A stretch of DNA of 64,000 nucleotides from JAQGMV01 sp963828715 (GTDB lineage Bacteria; Pseudomonadota; Gammaproteobacteria; Burkholderiales; SG8-41), in contig CAWHFX010000012.1 of the NCBI GenBank assembly GCA_963828715.1, positions 102,149-166,148 on the forward strand, given 5' to 3'. The notes beneath the pieces are model-generated. The model was given only the letters and a program-made list of their open reading frames with translations, had not been told where the DNA came from and made no database searches. The translations under genes were made by a program, and so were the position numbers. Numbering within the stretch: the first letter of the stretch is position 1; every line of letters begins with the position of its first letter. This document shows positions 1 to 9,078 of this stretch, piece by piece.

Positions 1-2695
1 CGAGCGCAAGAATGCGGAGGAACTGCAGCGGCAAAGCGATCTGCGATACCAACGCACGCTCGAATCCGCGCTTGATTGCATCATCACGACGGACCACCTC
101 GGCACGATCGTGGAATTCAATCCGATGGCCGAAAAGGTGTTCCGCTACGGTCGCGCCCAGGTGGTAGGGCGCAAGCTGTCGGAAGTGCTCGTTCCCGCGC
201 GGCTGCGCAAGCGCCACGAGGCGAGCATGAAACGCCTGCTCACGGACGCGCAGCAGAAGATGCTGAACCGGCGCATCGAGACGATCGCGCTGCGCGGCGA
301 CGGCACGACGATTCCCGTCGAGCTCATGATGCAGCGGATCACCGATGCCGAGCCTCCGCTGTTCACCGGCTTTCTTCGAGACATCACCGCGCGAAAGGAA
401 GCTGAAGCCAAGATCCTGCGCCTGAACCGGCTGTACCACACGCTCAGCCAGACGAGCGCACTCAGCGTGCGAGCTTCGGACCGCCATTCCTTGTTCGAGG
501 GTGTGTGCCGCGTCGCGAAAAAGTATGGCGGCTTCGTGCTGACGTGGGTCGGATTGCTCGATGCGAACGGGAACCTGCGCCTGGCCGCCCACGACGAAGG
601 GCCGGATTTCGAGATGCCGCCGCTCTCCACCAATCGCCGGTCTGCCGGAGGGTCGGGGCGTGATGGGCACGGCGCTGCGGGAAGGCCGCATCGTCATCTG
701 CAACGATGCGCTGAACGATCCCGTCAATGCGCTCTGGCGCGAGCGCCATCGACAATACGACGTGCGGTCGCTCGCCGCACTCCCGCTGATCGCGAGCGGT
801 GAGGTGATCGGCGTGCTCATGCTGAAGGCGCCGATCCCCGATTACTTCGATGAGGAGATCACGCAGCTTCTGCGCGAGATGGTGGCGGAGATCTCGCATG
901 GGCTCGATCGCCTGAGTCTCGAACAACGCCATCGCGAGGTCACCGAGCGCCTGGCCCGGCTCGCGCATTTCGATCCGTTCGACGAATTTACCCAACCGGA
1001 CGTTGTTCCAGGAGCGGCTCGTGCACAGCATTGCACAGGCCGCGCGCAACGGCTGGACGCTCGGTGTGATGTTCATCGATCTCGACCGTTTCAAGGAGAT
1101 CAACGATTCGATGGGTCACAACGCGGGCGATACGCTTCTCAAACAGGTCGGCGCGCGATTGATCGAATGTGTGCGTGGCGAAGACACGATCAGCCGCCTG
1201 AGCGGAGACGAGTTCGCGGTCTGGTACTCGCGCATTTGGGTGACAACGACGACGGCGGCGTCGTCGCCGCGAAGATACTCAACCGCCTGAAGACGCCGTT
1301 CGAAATCCAGGGGTCGCAAGGTTGTCGTCTCGGCCAGCATCGGCGTTACGCTGTTCCCGGCCGACGGCGACACCGCGGACGTGCTGATGCGCAATGCTGA
1401 CGTGGCCATGTACAACGCCAAGTGGCGCGGCCGCGATAATTACCAGTTCTATACAGCGGAGATGAACGAGCGGGCGCTCGCCAGGATGCAGCTCGAATCG
1501 CGGCTCCGCGGCGCGCTCGATCGCAACGAGTTCGTGCTCCACTTCCAGCCGAAGGTGACGATCGAGTCGGGCGCGATCTGCGGCTTCGAGGCGCTCATCC
1601 GATGGCAGCCCCCGGGCGAAGCGCTGGTCGCGCCGGTCGCTTTCATTCCCCTGCTCGAAGAGACGGGGCTCATCGCGCCAGTGGGCGAGTGGGTTCTGCG
1701 TGCAGCATGTGCCCAACTCGCCGAATGGCGCAGAGACGGGCTCGAGCCGGTGCCGATCGCGATCAATCTTTCGGCGCGGCAGCTTCGCGACAGTGAGTTG
1801 CCGAACGCTGTTTCCAGGATGTTCGCAACGTTCGACATCGAGCGCGGGTCGATCGAAATGGAGATCACCGAGAGCTCGCTGATGGACAATCCGGCCGAGG
1901 CCGAGAAGGTTCTGTCGGAGTTGAAGACAATGGGCGTCACGCTCGCGATCGACGATTTCGGCACGGGTTATTCGAGCCTCGGTTATCTGAAACGCTTTCC
2001 TTTCGACACGCTCAAGATCGACCGCTCCTTCGTGCGTGACATGAACACCGATCCCGACGATGCGCTCATCACGCGCACGATCATCGCGCTTGCCCACAGC
2101 CTCGATCTGACGGTCGTCGCGGAAGGTGTCGAGACCGATTCGCAGCTCGAGTTTCTCGCCGCACATCGCTGCGACCAGGCACAGGGTTATCTCTACTCTC
2201 GTCCGGTGACGGGCGACATGGCGACCGCTCTGCTGCGACGGGCCGAGCCCCTGCACCGGCCGGCTGACGTCCCGATTTTCACACGGCCGCCTGCGGTGCT
2301 CGTCGTCGATGCGGAATTCGACGGGCTCGTGTCGATGCAGCAGCTGCTGCAGCGCGACGGCTACGTCGTCCTCACGGCGAACTCGTTACGTGATGCGATC
2401 GAGGTGCTGCCGACCCAGAACGTCGTAGCGGTCATCGCGGACGAGAACCTGGCAGACAGCTCGGGCCGGGAGCTGCTGCAACGACTGAGGAGCGGTTCAG
2501 CGCACATCGTGCGCATTCTGCGCATCCCGGTGTCCGCCCCGGAGGTCGTCGCGGCAGCTCGTGGAGAGCGGTCTTGCCCAGCACGTGGTCGTCAAAGGTC
2601 GGGATAACGCGATGCTGCGCGAAGCGGTGCGGCAGGTGGTTCGACGCAGCCAGCCCCGGCACAGCGTCGGCCAACACGATCTGAACAACCGGTAA
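1..2695 (+). pseudogene. PAS-GAF-GGDEF-EAL-receiver c-di-GMP signalling protein, 5' truncated, frameshifted
   Basis: The gene enters from the left edge in frame 2 and is read by joining frames. In order: a PAS domain (about 60-400), a GAF domain (430-930), a diguanylate cyclase domain (970-1440), an EAL phosphodiesterase domain (1490-2230) and a C-terminal receiver-like domain (2290-2690). The cyclase has RLSGDEF instead of GGDEF. The EAL half looks catalytically complete: FEALIRW, NLSARQL, EITESSL, DDFGTGYSSL, KIDRSF and VAEGVET. It should be a membrane-associated or cytosolic c-di-GMP turnover protein, probably phosphodiesterase-dominant (inference). Frame changes are needed near 640, 985, 1220, 1312 and 2555. 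For example LAHFDP continues as NLPNRTLFQERL only after a shift. With the last shift the protein ends ...LREAVRQVVRR...NNR at TAA 2693-2695. Sequencing indels or a decaying gene are both possible. Confidence 0.85.
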
Positions 2696-2697
2696 AA

Positions 2698-2726
2698 TTG
2701 ACATTAATCACGCGCTTGCCGATACT
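2698..2726 (+). promoter_or_regulatory. Predicted sigma-70 promoter of the Crp/Fnr-family gene
   Basis: A perfect -35 TTGACA (2698-2703), a 17-nt spacer and a -10 GATACT (2721-2726) lie just after the preceding stop codon and 32 nt before the ATG. A palindrome overlaps the -10 (separate entry). Confidence 0.6.
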
Positions 2727-2736
2727 TGAGCAAGCG
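2713..2736. promoter_or_regulatory. Inverted repeat over the -10, candidate autoregulatory operator
   Basis: Half-sites CGCTTGC (2713-2719) and GCAAGCG (2730-2736) are perfect inverted repeats separated by 10 nt. They cover the -10 box and likely start of transcription of the downstream Crp/Fnr-type regulator. A protein bound here should repress, so negative autoregulation is the simplest inference. It could instead be an mRNA hairpin. Confidence 0.45.
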
Positions 2737-2758
2737 TGCATGAGGAGCTCAGGCCACC

Positions 2759-3442
2759 ATGACTAATCTGGCCGTCAACCCGTCAATACTAAAGACAGTC
2801 CCTCTCTTCGCGCTTTTTTCGGACCATCAGCTCGCGACGCTCTTTCCCGCGATCCAGCATCGGACGTATCCGAGGCATTCGTTCATGCTGCGGCGGGGCG
2901 AGCGCACGGACGCCCTGTACATCATCCTGTCGGGCCGCGCGAAGGTCGTGATCGACGATGGCGAAGGTCGCGAAGTGACGTTGACGACGATCGGACCGAG
3001 CGAGTTCTTCGGCGAGATGAGCCTGATCGACGAGAAGCCGCGCTCCGCAAGCGTCGAGGCGCTCGAGCTTTGCGAAGTGCTCTATCTGTCGCGGCAGGCG
3101 TTCATGGCCTGTCTCAAGGATAATTTCGATGTCGCGATGCTCATGCTGCGCAGCGTAGTGACCCGGCTGCGGGACGCTGACAAGAAAATCGCGAGTCTGG
3201 CGCTCATGGATGTGCACGGGCGTGTCGCGCGACTGATCATGGAAGAAGCCAAGCTGACCGACGGCAACTGGGTCGTCGATACGGGCTCGGAAGAAATGGC
3301 CCGCATGGTCGGCGCTTCGCGCGAAATGGTCAGTCGTGTGCTGAAGGAAATGCGCGAAAGCGGTCTCATCCGCCGCGACAAGCGGAAGATCATCGTCCTC
3401 GATCGCGCGTCGATGGACCAGCGCACGCAGCCCGCGTCCTGA
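2759..3442 (+). CDS. Crp/Fnr-family transcriptional regulator
   Basis: 227 residues. The N-terminal half is a cyclic-nucleotide-binding beta-barrel (about residues 15-130: ALYIILSGRAKV, FFGEMSLIDEKPRSASVEAL), followed by a long dimer helix and a winged helix-turn-helix (about 170-220: MARMVGASREMVSRVLKEM). The sensor pocket contains GEMS and PRSASV, close to the GEL...PRSA(T/S) signature of cAMP-type binding sites. No Fnr-like N-terminal cysteine cluster is seen, so a nucleotide or orphan ligand is more likely than an Fe-S sensor. The start has upstream GAGGAGCT as ribosome-binding site. It is monocistronic, convergent with rimO, and has its own promoter and palindrome. Family assignment is firm, the regulon is unknown. 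Confidence 0.92.
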   Translation: MTNLAVNPSILKTVPLFALFSDHQLATLFPAIQHRTYPRHSFMLRRGERTDALYIILSGRAKVVIDDGEGREVTLTTIGPSEFFGEMSLIDEKPRSASVEALELCEVLYLSRQAFMACLKDNFDVAMLMLRSVVTRLRDADKKIASLALMDVHGRVARLIMEEAKLTDGNWVVDTGSEEMARMVGASREMVSRVLKEMRESGLIRRDKRKIIVLDRASMDQRTQPAS

Positions 3443-3480
3443 AGCGGGACGGCGGCGCGCCGAAGGCGAAGGCCATCCCC

Positions 3481-4803
3481 CTACACGGCCTTGGCGTAGA
3501 GGTCGTGGGTGTCGGATCGCGTGACGCGTACCTGGGCGAAGTCGCCCGTCTTCAGTTTGCTCGAGCGCCCGACGTGAACCACACCGTCTATCTCCGGCGC
3601 ATCGGCCGCTGATCGAGCCAGCGCACCCGTGTCGCTCACTTCATCCACGAGCACCGTGACTGTGCTGCCGACCTTGCGCTTCAGGCGTTCCGCGCTGATA
3701 CGCTCCTGCAGCGACATCAGCCGTGACCGCCGTTCCTCCTTCACGGGCTCTGCCACTGCCCCGGGCAGGGCGTTCGCCGCCGCACCTTCCACCGGCGAGT
3801 AGCTGAAGCATCCGACGCGATCGAGTCGGGCCTCTTCCAGGAAATTCAGCAGCTCTTCGAAGTCCGCTTCGGTTTCGCCGGGAAAACCGACAATGAACGT
3901 GCTGCGGATCGTCAGCTCGGGACATGTTTCGCGCCATGCGCGGATCCGTTCGAGATTGTTCTCGGCGCTGGCCGGGCGTTTCATCGCCTTCAGAATGCGG
4001 CGGCTCGCGTGCTGGAAGGGAACGTCCAGATACGGGAGCACGCGGCCTTCCGCCATCAGCGGAATGACCTCGTCGACGTGCGGATACGGATAGACGTAAT
4101 GCAGCCGCACCCAGACACCGAGACTGCCGAGCGCGCGCGCGAGCTCGGTCATTCGGGTTTTCAGCGGCCGCCCGCCCCAGAAGCCGGTGCGATACCGCAC
4201 GTCGACACCGTACGCGCTGGTGTCCTGCGAAATGACGAGCAGCTCCTTCACCCCGGCGCGAACGAGCGCCTCGGCTTCGGCCATCACGTCGCCGACCGGG
4301 CGGCTCACCAGATCGCCGCGCATCGAAGGGATGATGCAGAACGTGCAACGGTGATTGCAGCCCTCGGCGATCTTCAGATACGCGTAGTGCTGCGGTGTGA
4401 GGCGGATTCCCTGCGGCGGAACGAGATCGCTGAATGGATCGTGCGGTTTGGGCAGGTGCTCGTGCACCGCGCGCATCACGTCCTCAGTCGCGTGCGGCCC
4501 CGTGACCGCGAGCACCTTCGGATGCGTGTCCCGCACGACGTTCGCTTTCGCGCCGAGGCAGCCCGTGACGATCACTCTTCCGTTTTCTTGGAGTGCTTCG
4601 CCAATCGCCCCCAGCGACTCTTCGACTGCCGCGTCGATGAAGCCGCACGTGTTCACGACGACCACGTCGGCGTCCACGTATGTGGGAGAGATCAGGTAAC
4701 CCTCAGCCCGCAATTGCGTGAGGATCCGTTCCGAGTCCACCAGGGCCTTCGGACAGCCGAGAGAAACGAACCCCACCTTGCGAGCCGCAGGCTTACTCAC
4801 CAT
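3481..4803 (-). CDS. rimO: Ribosomal protein uS12 (S12) methylthiotransferase RimO
   Basis: 440 residues, the normal length. RimO is a radical-SAM enzyme that beta-methylthiolates an aspartate of ribosomal protein S12. The UPF0004 domain comes first (VGFVSLGCPKALVDSE, NTCGFIDAAVEESL), then the radical-SAM core with the CxxxCxxC cluster ligands in CNHRCTFCIIPS (about residues 155-166), then a C-terminal TRAM RNA-binding domain (about 370-440). The SLGCPKALVDSE opening is characteristic of RimO rather than MiaB. It stands alone, convergent with the Crp/Fnr gene and 65 bp downstream of phaR on the same strand. Radical-SAM and both cluster sites look intact. Confidence 0.95.
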   Translation of the reverse strand: MVSKPAARKVGFVSLGCPKALVDSERILTQLRAEGYLISPTYVDADVVVVNTCGFIDAAVEESLGAIGEALQENGRVIVTGCLGAKANVVRDTHPKVLAVTGPHATEDVMRAVHEHLPKPHDPFSDLVPPQGIRLTPQHYAYLKIAEGCNHRCTFCIIPSMRGDLVSRPVGDVMAEAEALVRAGVKELLVISQDTSAYGVDVRYRTGFWGGRPLKTRMTELARALGSLGVWVRLHYVYPYPHVDEVIPLMAEGRVLPYLDVPFQHASRRILKAMKRPASAENNLERIRAWRETCPELTIRSTFIVGFPGETEADFEELLNFLEEARLDRVGCFSYSPVEGAAANALPGAVAEPVKEERRSRLMSLQERISAERLKRKVGSTVTVLVDEVSDTGALARSAADAPEIDGVVHVGRSSKLKTGDFAQVRVTRSDTHDLYAKAV

Positions 4804-4868
4804 CGTTTGCGTAGAGCTATGGAAGGAAAGCGCGGTGTGACTGCGAAGCGCGCCCGGAGTTCGGCGCT

Positions 4869-5465
4869 TCAGCCTTTATTTTCGCCGCCGCTTCCCTTGT
4901 CGTTCTCTGGCGTGGTTTTGCCGGGAGTCGTACCGAAGCTCGGGAACGGGAACGAACCGAACAGGTTGCGCGTCTGCTGCTGGAGCTGCTGCTGCATATC
5001 CATGAACGCGCTCGCGCTCTGTTCGAGATAGCGGCTCATCAGACCCTGTATGGCGGGCCCCTGCATTTTCATGAAATCCGACCATGCATCCGACGAGAGC
5101 ATCGGGTTCTGCCCGTAGATGTGACGCGACTGATCCTGAAGCCGCTTCTGGATCTCCATGAACGTGTGGATATTCTTCTCCAGGTACGTGCCCATCATGC
5201 CCTGCATGGCGTTGCCGTAGAAGCGGATGATCTGGGACAGCATGTCCGACGAGAACATGGGCGCGCCTGCGGTTTCCTCGTCGAGGATGATCTGAAGCAG
5301 GATGCTGCGCGTGAGGTCGTCCTTGCTCTTCGCGTCCTCGACCCTGAATTCGATGTGCTCGAGCACGAGCTTTTTCACGTCCTGCAGGGTGATATAGCTG
5401 CTCGTCTCCGTGTCGTAGAGCCGTCGGTTCGGGTATTTCTTGATAATGCGCAGCGCCTGGGCCAT
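4869..5465 (-). CDS. phaR: Polyhydroxyalkanoate synthesis repressor PhaR
   Basis: 198 residues. The N-terminal PHA-accumulation DNA-binding domain is obvious (IIKKYPNRRLYDTETSSYIT, residues 6-25). Two accumulation-regulator segments follow (RFYGNAMQGMMGTYLEKNIH and MSRYLEQSASAFMDMQQQLQ) and then a Gln-rich tail. PhaR binds nascent PHA granules and represses phasin genes and often itself. It is the last gene of phaC-phaB-phaR on the minus strand, after a 144-bp gap that carries a candidate promoter of its own, fitting autoregulation known for the family. Confidence 0.95.
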   Translation of the reverse strand: MAQALRIIKKYPNRRLYDTETSSYITLQDVKKLVLEHIEFRVEDAKSKDDLTRSILLQIILDEETAGAPMFSSDMLSQIIRFYGNAMQGMMGTYLEKNIHTFMEIQKRLQDQSRHIYGQNPMLSSDAWSDFMKMQGPAIQGLMSRYLEQSASAFMDMQQQLQQQTRNLFGSFPFPSFGTTPGKTTPENDKGSGGENKG

Positions 5466-5498
5466 GTGCTGATGGACGACTCGGGTTGGCGGCCGGCG

Positions 5499-5527
5499 AT
5501 TATTTCATACTCGTGCGCGGCCCGCAA
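5499..5527 (-). promoter_or_regulatory. Candidate phaR promoter
   Basis: On the minus strand TTGCGG (5522-5527) and AATAAT (5499-5504) are separated by exactly 17 nt, inside the AT-rich part of the phaB-phaR gap and 34 nt before the phaR start. It would let phaR be expressed apart from phaCB. It is a sequence match only. Confidence 0.4.
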
Positions 5528-5609
5528 ATAAGCGATTGAATACGCGAGAAAAATAAATGATCGCGGGGCGCTCCGAGGATGAGCCGGGGCGCGCCCGCGC
5601 GACTGCTGC

Positions 5610-6353
5610 TCACGCCATATGCTGGCCGCCGTTGATCGCGATGTTCGCGCCGGTGACGAACGCCGCTTCTTCCGAGCACAGATAGGCGACCAGGCCCGCG
5701 ACTTCCTCGGGTTTTCCGAGTCGGCCGACTGGAATCTGCGGGATGATTTTCGAATCGAGGATCTCCTTGGGCACGGCGAGCACCATCTTCGTTCCGATAT
5801 AGCCGGGCGAGATCGTATTCACGGTAACGCCCTTGCGCGCGTACTCGAGCGCGGCCGCCTTGGTGAACCCGTGCATGCCGGCCTTCGCGGCGGAGTAGTT
5901 GGTCTGGCCGAACGCGCCTTTCTGACCGTTTACCGACGAAACGTTGATTACGCGGCCCCAGCCGCGCTCGGCCATCCCGTCGATGACCTGCTTCGTCATG
6001 TTGAAGACGCTGTCCAGATTCGTCCTCATCACGGCATCCCAGCTTGTCTTATCCATTTTCCGGAAGGTCATGTCGCGCGTGATGCCGGCGTTGTTGACCA
6101 GCACGTCGATCGGGCCGGTCTCCGTCACGAGTTGCGCGACCGCTTTCTGGCATGACTCGAAGTCGGCGACGTCGAGCTCGACAGCATGGAAGTCATGCCC
6201 TTGTTTCTTCATCGTGGACAGCCATTCGGCCGACTTCTTGTTACCGGGAGAGTAGGTCGCCACGACCTTGTAGCCCATGCCGGAGAGCTTCACGCAGATC
6301 GCTTCGCCCAAACCGCCCATTCCGCCCGTTACGACTGCTATGCGCTGTGCCAT
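5610..6353 (-). CDS. phaB: Acetoacetyl-CoA reductase PhaB (NADPH-dependent)
   Basis: 247 residues, a classical short-chain dehydrogenase. It reduces acetoacetyl-CoA to (R)-3-hydroxybutyryl-CoA, the monomer for PHB. Visible are the cofactor motif TGGMGGLGEAI (residues 9-19), NNAGIT, the catalytic Ser in INVSSVNGQKG and the YxxxK pair in YSAAKAGMHGFTKAAALE. VTGGMGGLG and NGQKGAFGQTNYSAAK are typical of PhaB rather than FabG. A strong ribosome-binding site GGAGGAG lies 7 nt before the ATG. It follows phaC by 58 bp and is probably co-transcribed with it. No thiolase gene (phaA) is in the cluster. Confidence 0.95.
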   Translation of the reverse strand: MAQRIAVVTGGMGGLGEAICVKLSGMGYKVVATYSPGNKKSAEWLSTMKKQGHDFHAVELDVADFESCQKAVAQLVTETGPIDVLVNNAGITRDMTFRKMDKTSWDAVMRTNLDSVFNMTKQVIDGMAERGWGRVINVSSVNGQKGAFGQTNYSAAKAGMHGFTKAAALEYARKGVTVNTISPGYIGTKMVLAVPKEILDSKIIPQIPVGRLGKPEEVAGLVAYLCSEEAAFVTGANIAINGGQHMA

Positions 6354-6411
6354 GACTGACTCCTCCGAAATGCATTAGACGTGCGCCGCGTGGCGGCGCG
6401 TGCTGTCAACT

Positions 6412-8142
6412 CTACGCCTTTTCCCGCACGTACCCACCGGGTGCGGGCTCGATTACCTTGTACGTTGCGTTGCCTGGCTCTCGCGCCGCGACGCGCGGAC
6501 CACTTCGCGCCTGCAGCCATTGCGCCCAGTATGCCCACCAGCTTCCCGGCTGCGATCGAGCGTCCTTCAGCCAGCCTTCCGCGTCCGGCGCCAGTTTACC
6601 GCCCAGCCAGTAATTGCGGCGGTTGCGCGAAGCCGGGTTGATCACGCCGGCGATATGGCCGCTCGCAGCCAGCACGAATTCGACCGGACCGGCGAGGAGA
6701 CGTGCGCTTTCGTATGCCGTCGTCCACGGGACGATGTGATCTTCCCGCGTCGCGAGCACGAAAGCCGGCATGTCCACCTTACCCAGATCCACCGGCACGC
6801 CGCACATCGTGAGTCTCCCCGGAACGCGCAGGTTGTTGTGCAGGTACATGTTGCGCACGTAATACGTGTACATCGCACCCGGCAGATTCGTGCTGTCGCT
6901 GTTCCAGTAAAGCAGGTCGAAGGGGTCGGGCGTGCGGCCCTTCAGATAATTGTTGACCACGTACTGCCAGATCAGGTCGTTCGCGCGGAGGCTCGCAAAC
7001 GTCAGCGCGAGCTCGCGACCGGGCATGAGGCCTCCGCCCTTGAAATCGAGCTCGCGCTTCGCGACGTAGGGCTCGTCGACGAAGATCGACAACTCTCCGG
7101 TCTCGCTGAAGTCGAGCATGGTGGCGAGCAGAGTCAGGCTCGCCACGCGCTCGTCGCCCTGCGCACGGCGTACGGCAAGCGCACTGCCGAGCAGCGTGCC
7201 GCCGACGCAGAAGCCGAGCGCGTTCACTTTGTCGCTGGCGCAGATCTCGTGCGCGATGTCCAGCGCCCGCACGACGCCTTGCGTGAGGTAATCGTCCCAC
7301 GTCGCTTTGGCCATCGACTGCGGCATGTTGCGCCACGAGACGATGAAGACCGTGTGTCCTTGACCGACCGCATAGCCCACGAACGAGTTCTCGGGCTGCA
7401 GGTCGAGTATGTAGTACTTGTTGATACACGGTGGAATGATGACCAGCGGCCGCTCATGGACGGTATCCGTCGACGGGCGATACTGGATCAACTGCATGAA
7501 CTCGTTCTGGTATACGACCGCCCCGGGCGTGACCGCGAGATTGTGTCCGACGTCGAACGCTGTCGGGTCCGTCATCGAGACGAGTCCGCGTTCGAGATCC
7601 GCGGCGAGATTTCTGAGCCCCTGCGCGACGCTGTCCCCTTTCGTTTCGGCGGCGAGCTTGATCGCCTCCGGATTACTCCACGGGAAATTCGCGGGCGAGA
7701 TCGCGTCGAGATACTGTCGTGTGTAGAACAGCAGCTTGCGCTTTTCCTTCGCGTCGAGCTTGGCGTTTTCGACGACCTCGTTCAGTAGTTGCGCGTTCAG
7801 CAGATACGATTGGACGAGGTAGCTGAAGTAGGGCTGCCGCCACTCGGGCGCGCGAAAACGCCGGTCCCCGGCGTGCGGCTCGACCACGCTCGGCGCCTTG
7901 CCGTCCGCGTGCGGAGTCGCGAAGCTGTGCCACAACGCAAGCTGCTGCTCGTAATAGCGGCGTTGGATCTGCGTCCAGCGTTCGTTGTTCTGGACCAGAC
8001 TCGACGCGAGTGCGCGCATCACCTCGGAGCTGTCCGGCGTCCTGCCGTCCGCCGCGAGCGGCTTCACTACGTGCTCCAGCAACTGGCGGTTGAACGCGGC
8101 CAGTGCTTCGATGGGTGAAGAGGCGGCCTTATCCATGTGCAT
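6412..8142 (-). CDS. phaC: Class I poly(3-hydroxyalkanoate) synthase PhaC
   Basis: About 576 residues, the class I length. PhaC polymerises (R)-3-hydroxyacyl-CoA on the surface of PHA granules. The N-terminal PhaC domain covers about residues 90-250, followed by the alpha/beta-hydrolase core. The lipase-like nucleophile box is GFCVGG (catalytic Cys near residue 307). The Asp is within DHIVPW and the His within GHIAGVINP. PWSNPEAIK and PPCINKYYILDL are hallmark class I sequences. The reading frame opens with TTG at 8145, but ATG at 8142 or 8136 is more likely. It is the first gene of phaC-phaB-phaR. Confidence 0.95.
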   Translation of the reverse strand: MHMDKAASSPIEALAAFNRQLLEHVVKPLAADGRTPDSSEVMRALASSLVQNNERWTQIQRRYYEQQLALWHSFATPHADGKAPSVVEPHAGDRRFRAPEWRQPYFSYLVQSYLLNAQLLNEVVENAKLDAKEKRKLLFYTRQYLDAISPANFPWSNPEAIKLAAETKGDSVAQGLRNLAADLERGLVSMTDPTAFDVGHNLAVTPGAVVYQNEFMQLIQYRPSTDTVHERPLVIIPPCINKYYILDLQPENSFVGYAVGQGHTVFIVSWRNMPQSMAKATWDDYLTQGVVRALDIAHEICASDKVNALGFCVGGTLLGSALAVRRAQGDERVASLTLLATMLDFSETGELSIFVDEPYVAKRELDFKGGGLMPGRELALTFASLRANDLIWQYVVNNYLKGRTPDPFDLLYWNSDSTNLPGAMYTYYVRNMYLHNNLRVPGRLTMCGVPVDLGKVDMPAFVLATREDHIVPWTTAYESARLLAGPVEFVLAASGHIAGVINPASRNRRNYWLGGKLAPDAEGWLKDARSQPGSWWAYWAQWLQARSGPRVAAREPGNATYKVIEPAPGGYVREKA

Positions 8143-8187
8143 CAAGATAACACGTGCCCGGCGTGTTCGTGCAGGTGCGACGGAACG

Positions 8188-8979
8188 TCAGACCAGGCTG
8201 TGCGCGAGCGTCCCCACCAGCCAGATCGTTCCGATGCCGAGGGCGATGAGCACGACCTGCTGTCCGGTCGCACCGAGCTCCGGCCGGCGGTGCAGGCCGG
8301 GAATGAGATCCGCAACCGACACGTAGAGCATGCTCGCGGCCGCAAGTGCGAGCAGCGGCGGAACCCAACCTTGGGCTGTCTGCAGCGCGAAGTAAGCGAG
8401 AATGCCGCCCCCGACCATGGCGGTTCCAGACAGCAGATTGAGGAGCAACGCGTCGCGCTTGCTGTAGCCGGAGTGCAGAAGAATCAGGAAATCGCCGACC
8501 TCCTGTGGAATTTCGTGAGCGATGATGGCCATGGCGGTGACGATGCCGAGCTCGGTGTTGGCGAGGAACGCGGCGGCGACGAGCACGCCATCCACGAAGT
8601 TGTGGAACGTGTCGCCGATCAAAATCATGAGACCGCTGCGCCCGTGATCGTGCATCGGTTGGTGCTGCGGATCGTGCGCTTCACACTGTTCCTGATGACA
8701 GTGTCGCCACAGCACGAGCTTTTCGAGCACGAAAAAGAGAAGGATGCCGGCCAGAACGGTCGCGGCGGCAGCCTGAGCGCTGGAAGCGCGTTCGAACGCG
8801 TGCGGCAGCACTTCGAGAAATACCGCGCCGAGCAGCGCGCCCACGGCGTAGCTGATCAGAATGGGCACCTGAGAGGCGTTCGCGTGCAGTGCGAAAACCG
8901 CTGCGATCGCAACAGACAGCAGGCCGCCTGCTGCCGTCAGGCAAATGATCCACGCGAGGGTCGTCATGAGGCCGGACAA
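8188..8979 (-). CDS. ZIP-family divalent metal transporter
   Basis: 263 residues with about eight hydrophobic segments, a polytopic inner-membrane protein. A His/Cys-rich cytoplasmic loop (HCHQEQCEAH, then HQPMHDHG, about residues 92-115) matches the variable metal-binding loop of ZIP carriers. The signature helices carry HNFVDG (helix 4) and HEIPQEVGDF (helix 5), which form the binuclear metal site. It probably imports zinc or a related divalent cation. MTTLAW at 8967 is a possible shorter start. It lies 45 bp upstream of phaC on the same strand, with no obvious functional link. Confidence 0.9.
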   Translation of the reverse strand: MSGLMTTLAWIICLTAAGGLLSVAIAAVFALHANASQVPILISYAVGALLGAVFLEVLPHAFERASSAQAAAATVLAGILLFFVLEKLVLWRHCHQEQCEAHDPQHQPMHDHGRSGLMILIGDTFHNFVDGVLVAAAFLANTELGIVTAMAIIAHEIPQEVGDFLILLHSGYSKRDALLLNLLSGTAMVGGGILAYFALQTAQGWVPPLLALAAASMLYVSVADLIPGLHRRPELGATGQQVVLIALGIGTIWLVGTLAHSLV

Positions 8980-9078
8980 AAGGATCGAGGCGCGCGCCGC
9001 GAAGAGCCGGCGCGCGAAGCGGGCCGCATTATAGCGTTAGTGTCTCTGCGCCATGCCGTCGCCGCCATGGAGGGAACC

